From: Streptomyces sp. WZ-12
Lineage (GTDB): Bacteria; Actinomycetota; Actinomycetes; Streptomycetales; Streptomycetaceae
Assembly: GCF_028898845.1 (NCBI RefSeq)
Contig: NZ_CP118574.1
Location: 4,871,001 to 4,935,000, forward strand
DNA length: 64,000 nucleotides
Reading direction: 5' to 3'
Below the pieces are notes generated by a model. That model did not search any database. It saw nothing but the letters and a program-made list of their open reading frames with translations, and was not told the origin of the DNA. The translations under genes were made by a program, and so were the position numbers. How positions within the stretch are numbered: the stretch's first letter is position 1; every line of letters starts with the position of its first letter. Shown piece after piece: positions 37,601 through 43,822 of the stretch.

Positions 37601-38672
37601 CCCGGTGCTGTTCGGCGTGCGACAGCCGCGCGTACAGCGGCAGCACCTCGGTGGCGGCGAGGTTCTTCTTGTTGAGCGCGTCCGCGGTGTCGCGGATCTC
37701 CCGCTCGCCGGAGAGGAAGACCAGGATGTCGCCGGGGCCCTCGGCGCGGAGCTCGTCCACCGCGTCGCAGATCGCGGTGATCTGGTCGCGGTCGGGGTCC
37801 GCGCCGCCCTCTTCCAACAGCGGCCGGTAGCGCACCTCGACCGGGTAGGTGCGCCCGGAGACCTCGACGATCGGGGCGGTCGACTTCTCGTCGTCCGCCG
37901 TCGCGTCCACGGTGGCGAAGCGGCCGAAGTGCCGGGCGAACCGCTCGGGGTCGATCGTCGCGGAGGTGATGACGACCTTCAGGTCCGGGCGCTTGGGCAG
38001 CAACTGGGCGAGATAGCCCATGATGAAGTCGATGTTGAGGCTGCGCTCGTGCGCCTCGTCGATGATGAGGGTGTCGTACTGGCGCAGCTCGCGGTCCGTC
38101 TGGATCTCGGCGAGCAGGATGCCGTCCGTCATCAGCTTGACGAGGGTGTCGTCGCCGACCTGGTCGGTGAACCGGACCTTCCAGCCGACCGCCTCGCCCA
38201 GGGGCGTCCGCAGCTCCTCGGCCACCCGCTCAGCGACCGTACGGGCCGCGATCCGCCGCGGCTGGGTGTGCCCGATCAGCCCCTGGACGCCGCGCCCCAG
38301 TTCCAGACAGATCTTGGGGATCTGGGTGGTCTTGCCGGAGCCGGTCTCGCCCGCGACGATCACCACCTGGTGGTCGCGGATGGCCGCCAGGATCTCGTCC
38401 TTCTTCTGGCTGACCGGGAGTTCTTCGGGATAACTCACCCGCGGCATCGCGGCGCGGCGCTGCGCCACCCGCAGCTCCGCCTCGTCGATGCCGGCGGCGA
38501 TCTCGGCGAGCACCTCCGCCCGGGCCTCGGGCTTACGGATCCGGCGCGCGCCGTCGAGCCGGCGCCCCAACCGCTGCTGATCGCGCAGCATCAGCTCGGG
38601 AAGGCGCTTCAGCAGGGAGGGCAGCGCGGGCGCGGCGCTCTCGGACGGGGCGGAGGCAGGCTGACTGGACAT
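34635..38672 (-). CDS. hrpA: ATP-dependent RNA helicase HrpA
   Basis: A 1345-aa DEAH-box 3'-5' RNA helicase, close to the usual HrpA length. Motif I GETGSGKTTQIP is near residue 111, motif II IIDEAHERSLNIDF near 205, and motif III VITSATIDPERF follows. QASANQRKGRCGRT (motif VI) lies near 420. Helicase-associated and OB-type regions follow, then the long HrpA-specific C-terminal domain (DUF3418-like). Enterobacterial HrpA rescues stalled ribosomes by unwinding mRNA; the same job is likely here. Single-gene unit, ATG 38672, divergent from a YhgE-like gene. Confidence 0.96.
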   Translation of the reverse strand: MSSQPASAPSESAAPALPSLLKRLPELMLRDQQRLGRRLDGARRIRKPEARAEVLAEIAAGIDEAELRVAQRRAAMPRVSYPEELPVSQKKDEILAAIRDHQVVIVAGETGSGKTTQIPKICLELGRGVQGLIGHTQPRRIAARTVAERVAEELRTPLGEAVGWKVRFTDQVGDDTLVKLMTDGILLAEIQTDRELRQYDTLIIDEAHERSLNIDFIMGYLAQLLPKRPDLKVVITSATIDPERFARHFGRFATVDATADDEKSTAPIVEVSGRTYPVEVRYRPLLEEGGADPDRDQITAICDAVDELRAEGPGDILVFLSGEREIRDTADALNKKNLAATEVLPLYARLSHAEQHRVFQRHTGRRIVLATNVAETSLTVPGIKYVIDPGMARISRYSFRTKVQRLPIEPVSQASANQRKGRCGRTSDGICIRLYSEEDFLSRPEFTDAEILRTNLASVILQMTAAGLGDIEKFPFIDPPDRRNIKDGVDLLRELGALDTAQKDARKRLTPLGRKLSQLPVDPRLARMVLEADRNGCVREVMVIAAALSIQDPRERPSDKQQQADQQHARFKDETSDFLAFLNLWSYVREQQKALSSSAFRRMCRGEFLNYLRIREWQDIYSQLRTVAKSMGVHLNDTDAAPEHIHTSLLSGLLSHIGLKDADAKNEYLGARSAKFAVFPGSALFKKPPRWVMSAELVETSRLWARVNARIEPEWIEPLAGHLVKRNYSEPHWEQKMAAVMAYERVTLYGVPIVAQRKVNYGRIDAEVSRELFIRHALVEGDWRTHHQFFHDNRKLLGEVEELEHRARRRDILVDDETLFDFYDQRIPADVVSGAHFDSWWKKQRHDEPDLLNFEHSMLINESAEAVTKDDYPDSWRQGKLKFKVTYQFEPGADADGVTVHIPLQVLNQVSAEGFDWQIPGLREQLVTELIRSLPKPIRRNYVPAPNFAARFLDSTVPLQGALPSALAAGLQRMVGVPVDAADFDLGKVPDHLKITFRVVDERRRKLAEAKDLEALRLQLKPKTRAAISRAFEQAEKRPGKDRRGGGDEAAPAGPEQRTGLTSWTIGTLPRTFETRRAGQPVKAYPALVDEGSSVAVRLFDTEAEQLAAMWAGTRRLILLNIPTNPAKFAQDKLSNQQKLALSRNPHGSIAALFDDCVTAAADRLIAARGGPAWDEEAFRKLFDAVRTDLVDATLKTIQQAQEVLAAWQACERRLKATAFPSLLPSLTDVKEQLAALIKPGFVTAHGAKRLPDLMRYLVAADRRLTQLPTNAERDRSRMAKVKEMQDEYAWLLEQFPQGRPVPAAAREIRWMIEELRVSYFAHALGTAYPVSDKRIMKAVDAAVP

Positions 38673-38802
38673 ACGTCCCCCAGGATCTCACCTCGTGGAA
38701 AAGACTGGCGAACCATTTCACGGCGGTACCCGGGTCGGGAACGCTCCACGGGCCGGCCGGGCGGCACCGGACCCCCGGGCGGTATGTCCGACATCATTGG
38801 CT

Positions 38803-38808
38803 TAGCGT
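38803..38808 (+). promoter_or_regulatory. -10 box, leaderless DUF3533-like gene
   Basis: TAGCGT ends 7 nt before the ATG 38816. Confidence 0.5.
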
Positions 38809-38815
38809 GTTTCCC

Positions 38816-39919
38816 ATGGATGATCATGAACATGAAGGTGAGAGCGCCCCGCACGCCCCGCACGCCCCGCACGGCGCGCACGGCCGGCCCCGGACCGCGG
38901 CGCAGCACTGGGCGGCCTTCAAGAAGTCCCCGTTCCTCCCGGCGGTCGTCCTGACGGTCATCCTCGCCGCCGCGGCCGGCCTCTTCGCCGGCTCGTACAC
39001 CTACGCCATGGCCAACCCGGCGCCCCGGCACATCCCCACCGCCGTGGTCACCGGCCCCGCCGCCCCGGAGCAGCGGGCCTTCGTCGCCGACCTGGAGAAG
39101 GCCCTCAACGCCTCCCTCCGACTGACCAAGTACGCCACCTACCCCGAGGCCCGGAACGCCGTCGAGGAGCAGCGCGAGTACGCGGTGCTGCGCGCCAGCG
39201 GCCGCGGGGTGGAGCTGGACGTGGCCGGCGCCTCGGGCGCCTCCGTGGCCCAACTCCTGTCCGAGGCCGCCGTCAAGGTCGGCCCGGCCACCGGGGTGCC
39301 CGTCACCGTCCGGGACATCAAGCCGCTCCAGAAGGGCGATCCGCGCGGCCTGGCCCTCTTCTACGTCTCCCTCGCGGCCGTGATCATCGGCTTCGTCGGC
39401 GCCATCCAGCTCAGCGTGCACGCCCGCGGCCTCAACCCGGCCGAGCGGATCGCCTTCACCGTCGCCTACGCCCTGCTCGGCGGCTTCGCCATCGTCGCGG
39501 TGGCCGACTGGTGGCTGGGCGCGCTCCGCCTGCCGTTCGTCGAGTCCTGGCTGATCCTCGCGCTGACGATGTTCACGTCCGGGATGGTCTTCACGATGTT
39601 CAACACCCTGATGGGCCGCTGGGCGATGATCCCCACCTGGGGCCTGATGGTCCTGCTCGGCAACCCCTCGTCCGGCGGCGCGGTCTCCTGGCCGCTGCTC
39701 CCGTCCGTCCTCGGCCTCATCGGCCGTTGGCTACCGCCGGGCGCCTCGGTCAACGCCCAGCACGCCGCGGTCTACTTCCGCGGCCACCAGCACGCCTTCC
39801 CCTTCCTGGTGCTGGCCGGCTGGTCGTTGGTCTCCTGCACGGTCTTCTGGACCTGGCGGCACCGCCACCCGGGCGGCCGCGAACCGGCCCCCGCCCCGGC
39901 GCACGCCGCCGGCGCCTGA
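38816..39919 (+). CDS. YhgE/Pip-like multi-pass membrane protein (DUF3533-like)
   Basis: A 367-aa protein. The His-rich cytoplasmic N-terminus (DDHEHEGESAPHAPHAPHG) could bind metal. One membrane helix (about 38-65) is followed by a roughly 120-residue extracytoplasmic domain with IPTAVVTGPAAPEQRAFVADLEKAL, and then five helices from about 178 to the end (FYVSLAAVIIGFVGAIQL, VAYALLGGFAIVAVADWW, LILALTMFTSGMVFTMFNTLMG and two more). This is the topology of YhgE/Pip and ABC-2-like proteins. No ATPase gene adjoins. ATG 38816 is favoured by the -10 box 7 nt upstream; GTG 38807 is the alternative. Confidence 0.75.
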   Translation: MDDHEHEGESAPHAPHAPHGAHGRPRTAAQHWAAFKKSPFLPAVVLTVILAAAAGLFAGSYTYAMANPAPRHIPTAVVTGPAAPEQRAFVADLEKALNASLRLTKYATYPEARNAVEEQREYAVLRASGRGVELDVAGASGASVAQLLSEAAVKVGPATGVPVTVRDIKPLQKGDPRGLALFYVSLAAVIIGFVGAIQLSVHARGLNPAERIAFTVAYALLGGFAIVAVADWWLGALRLPFVESWLILALTMFTSGMVFTMFNTLMGRWAMIPTWGLMVLLGNPSSGGAVSWPLLPSVLGLIGRWLPPGASVNAQHAAVYFRGHQHAFPFLVLAGWSLVSCTVFWTWRHRHPGGREPAPAPAHAAGA

Positions 39920-39993
39920 ACCACCCCGCGCTTCCGAACCCAACGGAACGCGTCGACGGAACGCACCCAGGGGCGCCGTCGACGAGCAGCAAC

Positions 39994-40041
39994 GCCGAAG
40001 GGGCCGTCCCCGGGAGAACTCCCGGGGACGGCCCCTTCGGC
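39994..40041. terminator. terminator after the DUF3533-like gene
   Basis: Perfect 21-bp stem (starts GCCGAAGGGGCCGTCCCCGG) with loop AGAACT. One of the longest perfect hairpins in the window. Confidence 0.85.
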
Positions 40042-40121
40042 AAGTGGCAAGCCCGCAAGAAAACCCACCAAGAATTTTCTCCCCAAGTTCCCCACAGGGA
40101 ACAGGGGTTGCGGAACAACGA

Positions 40122-40158
40122 AGAAGGTCCCGGTTCGAGAATCGAACCGGGACCTTCT
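40122..40158 (-). terminator. terminator of the Glu-Asp-Phe tRNA operon
   Basis: Perfect 17-bp stem AGAAGGTCCCGGTTCGA / TCGAACCGGGACCTTCT with a GAA loop, 11 nt after tRNA-Phe. The apex contains GGTTCGA, like a tRNA T-arm. Confidence 0.85.
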
Positions 40159-40169
40159 CCCAATGGGTG

Positions 40170-40243
40170 TGGCTGGGGCCGGGGTCGAACCGGCGACCTT
40201 CCGCTTTTCAGGCGGACGCTCGTACCAACTGAGCTACCCAGCC
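40170..40243 (-). tRNA. tRNA-Phe (GAA)
   Basis: 74 nt. Acceptor GGCTGGG/CCCAGCC, D-arm AGCTCAGTTGGTACGAGC, anticodon stem TCCGC/GCGGA around CTGAAAA (anticodon GAA), T-arm GGTTCGACCC. Last of three co-oriented tRNA genes. CCA is not encoded. Confidence 0.96.
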
Positions 40244-40247
40244 GCAG

Positions 40248-40322
40248 CGGTCCTGACGGGATTTGAACCCGCGGCCTCCACCTTGACAGGGTGGCGAGCA
40301 CTCCAAACTGCTCCACAGGACC
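40248..40322 (-). tRNA. tRNA-Asp (GTC), copy 2
   Basis: 75 nt, identical to the copy at 34453-34527; anticodon GTC. Middle gene of the Glu-Asp-Phe unit, 4 bp from tRNA-Phe. Confidence 0.97.
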
Positions 40323-40369
40323 TTGCATTGTGCGAGTGGCGTGAACCAGTCTCGCACACGGTTGGTGCG

Positions 40370-40442
40370 TGCCCCCAACGGGATTCGAACCCGTGCTACC
40401 GCCTTGAAAGGGCGGCGTCCTGGGCCACTAGACGATGAGGGC
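40370..40442 (-). tRNA. tRNA-Glu (TTC)
   Basis: 73 nt. Acceptor GCCCTCA/TGGGGGC with one T-G wobble, anticodon loop CTTTCAA (anticodon TTC), T-arm GGGTTCGAATCCC. First gene of the Glu-Asp-Phe unit. CCA is not encoded. Confidence 0.96.
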
Positions 40443-40525
40443 TGATGGCCCGCCTTGGCGCCGTTACCGGCCCCGTCGGGGACGTGAGAAGCATATGGGA
40501 TGGGAGGACCGTTCGCCAAAACGGT

Positions 40526-42190
40526 TTACCCGGGCCCGTCGGAAGGCGTTGTGGACGGGTGGGCGGAGGGGGTGGCGCCGGGTGCGGCGGGCTGGTTCTC
40601 GCGGGGCAGGTGGCGGCTGACCTCGGCGCGGGTGAGCCCCAGTCCGCCCAGGGTGATCTCGTCCCACGCCTGGAGCCGCTTGGTGGTGCGGTCCAGGTAG
40701 AGCACCGACGCCTGGACGGGCGCGGGCTGTTTGTTCTGGACGGCGCGCAGCCCGCCGCCGCCCGTGGAGCCCTCCACCATCAGCAGGGTGCCCTGGGGGA
40801 GCGTGCTGATCTCGCGGTGGTGGAGGTGGCCGGCGAGCGCCAGGGGGACCAGGCCGTCGGCCTCGGTCACCGCGGTCGGGTTGTGGGCCAGCGCGAGGTC
40901 GACCGGGGTGCCGGCCAGCCGCTGGGTGCGCAACGCGTCGGCGAGCTTGCCGCCGGCGGTCCGCTCGGCCGCGTCGCCGGCCGCCGCCACCGAGCGGTCC
41001 GGGGTGAACTGCGGGTCGCCGACGCCCGCGATGCGCACCCCGGCGACCTGGGTGACCTGGCCGTCGTCGAGGACCGTGACGTGCCGGCGGGTGGCGAGGT
41101 AGCGCTGGGTGGTGCGGGAGTCGTGGTTGCCGCGGACCCAGACGTACGGGGCGCCGAGCGTGGCGACCGGGTCCAGGAAGCGGTTCTCGGCGGCCGAGCC
41201 GTGGTCCATGGTGTCGCCGGTGTCGACGATGACGTTGATCCGGTACTGCTGCACCAGCGAGGCGATGATGTGCCAGCTCGCCGGGTTGAGGTGGATGTCG
41301 GAGACGTGCAGGACGCGCAGGGTGGTGGGGTCCGGCTGGTAGGCGGGGAGCGTGGAGGCGGTGTCGTAGAGCTTGCTGACGTTGGTGACGAGGCGCGCCA
41401 ACTCCTTCTGGTAGACGTCGAATTCACTGACGATGTTGCGGGCGGTGCCGACCACGGACGGGGCGGAGGAGAGCAGTCCGGAGAACCGCGGCTCCAGGAC
41501 GGACTTCGGGTTCCAGGTGGCGTAGGCGGCGGCGCCGGAGGCGGTGAGCAGGGTGAGGGCGAGGCCGCCGGCGGCCAGGGCGCGGCGCGGGCGGCGGTAG
41601 ACGACCAGTGCCAGCGCGGTCGCGCCGCCGACCACCGCGGCGCAGGAGGCGGCCACCAGGCCGGCGGCGCCGCGCAGCACGTCGTGGGTGACCTGCTTCT
41701 GGAGGCCGGCGAACCGCTCGGGGTGGTCGACCAGTTCGGCGGAGCGGGCTGGGTCCAGCCGGTTGACGTCGACGTCGAGCCGGACGGGGGCGCGGTGACT
41801 GTCCAACTCCAGGTCGCCCAGGGGCGGGACGGTGATCCGGGTGCCGCCGGTCAGCGACGGCCGCAGCGCCATGCTGGTGTCCACCGGGCCGACGGGGGCC
41901 TTGACGCCCCCGAGGAGCAGCAGCCCCAACCAGGCGCCGAGCAGGCTGACGACTACCAGGCCGGCGGCCCGGGCGTACGGGTGCGCGGGCGGCGCGAGCG
42001 TGGCACCGGGGCGCGTGCGGCGGCGGGCGGCGGGCGGTCTCCGCGCCGTGCCGGGCCGCAGGAACGGGCGGCCGGGACGGCGGGGGCCCGGCAGGCGGAG
42101 GCGGGGGCGGCCTGGCGGGTCGGGATGCGGGGTCCGGGAGCGCGCGGCGCGGGCCATTGGTCCGGTATGCCCGGCTGCGCCGTCCGTCAT
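40526..42190 (-). CDS. membrane-anchored metallophosphoesterase
   Basis: A 554-aa protein. An Arg/Pro-rich cytoplasmic N-terminus (to about 55), membrane helix AAGLVVVSLLGAWLGLLLLGG, an extracytoplasmic segment, then two more helices (about 155-200). The C-terminal calcineurin-type domain carries LHVSDIHLNP, DTGDTMDHG, VRGNHDSR and AGHLHHRE, the D-x-H, GDxxDH, GNHD and GHxH metal ligands. Substrate unknown. The C-terminal 30 residues are Pro/Ser-rich. Start is uncertain: ATG 42190 or ATG 42157, neither with a strong binding site. The gene ends 83 bp from the tRNA-Glu 5' end. Confidence 0.82.
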   Translation of the reverse strand: MTDGAAGHTGPMARAARSRTPHPDPPGRPRLRLPGPRRPGRPFLRPGTARRPPAARRRTRPGATLAPPAHPYARAAGLVVVSLLGAWLGLLLLGGVKAPVGPVDTSMALRPSLTGGTRITVPPLGDLELDSHRAPVRLDVDVNRLDPARSAELVDHPERFAGLQKQVTHDVLRGAAGLVAASCAAVVGGATALALVVYRRPRRALAAGGLALTLLTASGAAAYATWNPKSVLEPRFSGLLSSAPSVVGTARNIVSEFDVYQKELARLVTNVSKLYDTASTLPAYQPDPTTLRVLHVSDIHLNPASWHIIASLVQQYRINVIVDTGDTMDHGSAAENRFLDPVATLGAPYVWVRGNHDSRTTQRYLATRRHVTVLDDGQVTQVAGVRIAGVGDPQFTPDRSVAAAGDAAERTAGGKLADALRTQRLAGTPVDLALAHNPTAVTEADGLVPLALAGHLHHREISTLPQGTLLMVEGSTGGGGLRAVQNKQPAPVQASVLYLDRTTKRLQAWDEITLGGLGLTRAEVSRHLPRENQPAAPGATPSAHPSTTPSDGPG

Positions 42191-42263
42191 GCGGGACGGG
42201 GCGCCTCCGGTTGGTGTCCGGGCGTGGACCCCCGGCGCGCGGCCGTTGCCGGACAATGGGGGC

Positions 42264-42614
42264 GTGCTGGAAATGACGCGCGAGGAGTTCGAGGAACTGG
42301 TCGCCGAGGCGCTGGACCGGATCCCGCCGGAGCTGACCCGGCTCATGGACAACGTGGCGGTCTTCGTCGAGGACGAGCCCCCGGCCGACGACCCCGAGTT
42401 GCTCGGCCTCTACGAGGGGACCCCGCTCACGGATCGCGGCGAGTGGTACGCGGGCGTCCTGCCGGACCGGATCACCGTCTTCCGCGGACCGACCCTGCGG
42501 ATGTGCGACACGAGGGAGGACGTGGTCGCGGAGACGGAGGTGACGGTCGTTCACGAGATCGCCCACCACTTCGGGATCGACGACGCGCGGCTGCACGCGC
42601 TCGGCTACGGCTGA
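42264..42614 (+). CDS. zincin-like metallopeptidase (PF06262 type)
   Basis: A 116-aa minimal metallopeptidase. The C-terminal EVTVVHEIAHHFGIDDARL supplies HExxH and a downstream Asp as third ligand. EEFEELVAEALDRIPPELTRLMDNVAVFVED is the family N-terminal helix, and LLGLYEGTPLTDR is a conserved turn. Physiological target unknown. GTG 42264 sits 6 nt after GACAAT, suggesting a leaderless transcript; ATG 42273 is the alternative. Divergent from the metallophosphoesterase. Confidence 0.85.
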   Translation: MLEMTREEFEELVAEALDRIPPELTRLMDNVAVFVEDEPPADDPELLGLYEGTPLTDRGEWYAGVLPDRITVFRGPTLRMCDTREDVVAETEVTVVHEIAHHFGIDDARLHALGYG

Positions 42615-42754
42615 CCGGCCGGGGGGCGGGCCCGGCGGGGTGCGGTGGAGCGCCGGGGCGGGTGTGACGGTCGTGGCGTGTCCTCAGGTGGGGGGCGGGA
42701 GTTGGGCAGGGCGTCCGACGCCGTCCCTGCGCTCCGGATCCGGAGGTCCCGCCC

Positions 42755-43592
42755 GTGCACTCGCTGCCCCCTCGCCCACTGTCCGCCACCGACCCGTCGA
42801 CGGTCGGGGTCGCCGCCGCCGGCGCGCCCGGCGCCCGGGCGGCCGCTCCCGTCGGCGGAACGCCCGCGTCCGCAACGCCCGATGGCGCGCTGCCCGGTGG
42901 CGCGACGTCCGCCTCCGGAACGGGCACGCGCTCGATGAAGCGGGTCGCCGCCGCGGCGCTGACCGTCTCCGCGCTGGCCGCCTCGCTGGCCGGCTGCATG
43001 AGCGTCAGCGATCCCGGGCGGCCGGCGCCGTCGGGCAGCGCCGCCCGGCCCGGCGACGGGAAGGGCAAGCACTCCGCCCCCGGTGGGCTGACCGCCGACG
43101 GCCGCGGCGCCGGGCCGCGGCGGCCGGGCCACGGCGGCCCGCGGCGGGCCGGCCGGCGGGGGCGCGGGGGACACCGGCCGGGTGGAGGACGCCGGGCCGT
43201 CGCCGAGCGCGGGGCCGTCCTCGCCGCCGGTGGGGCCGGGAGCGCCCGCGCAGCCGGCCAAGCCTTCCGGGCCGGAGCCCGGTAGGGCGCCGGGCCGCGG
43301 CGGAACCGCCGGCCCGGGACGCCCGTCGCGCCCCGCGCAGCCCTCGTCCTCCGCTCCCGGCCGGCCGTCGTCCCCGCCCGGTGCGCCGACCCCCGGCTCG
43401 CCGAGCGCGCCGCCGAGCGGCCCCTCGGGCGGGCCGTCGGGCGGGGGCGCGCCGGGGGCCGGCCCGCCACCGCCCGGCTCGAAGTCGCCGCCCGCCGAGC
43501 CGTCGTCGTCCGTCGCGCACTCCTCCTCGCCGGGGGCCGGTTCCTCCGCACTCTCCTCGCCGATGACGCCCCAGATGGAGTGGGACGCCTGA
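42755..43592 (+). pseudogene. lipoprotein gene with apparent frameshift
   Basis: GTG 42755 has GGAGG 9 nt upstream. After a 60-residue Ala/Pro-rich stretch a lipoprotein signal appears (KRVAAAALTVSALAASLAGC, lipobox LAGC). The mature part begins CMSVSDPGRPAPSGS and reads sensibly to about 43100. Beyond that, this frame becomes Arg/Gly nonsense and ends at 43285. Another frame takes over: from about 43120 to TGA 43592 it encodes a coherent Pro/Ser/Gly-rich tail (AGPSSPPVGPGAPAQPAKPS... ending TPQMEWDA) with high GC3. A one-base indel in the GC run 43100-43170 would fuse them. It may be a true lesion or a sequencing error. Function of the surface protein unknown. Confidence 0.55.
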
Positions 43593-43635
43593 CGGTGCCG
43601 GGGCGCGGGCCGGGGGAGGGCCGCGAGGAGGCCAT

Positions 43636-43665
43636 TTGCATTGCCGGGGGAAGGGTGCGTATGGT
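43636..43665 (+). promoter_or_regulatory. promoter of the DEAD-box helicase gene
   Basis: TTGCAT (43636-43641), 18-bp spacer, TATGGT (43660-43665). It predicts a leader of about 150 nt containing a GCGCGCCGTGTGGCGCG hairpin. Confidence 0.5.
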
Positions 43666-43822
43666 GGTAGATCGTTTGATCCCATTTGCCCGGCGCCCTG
43701 AAAACAGCGCGCCGTGTGGCGCGTTCTCTCCCTTGCCGTGGCTGACCGCATTGAGGCGGTCTTTGTGAAATCACACGGAGTTGTGGGCGCGTGCCGAGAC
43801 TCCGGAAGGTTTCGCATTTCGC

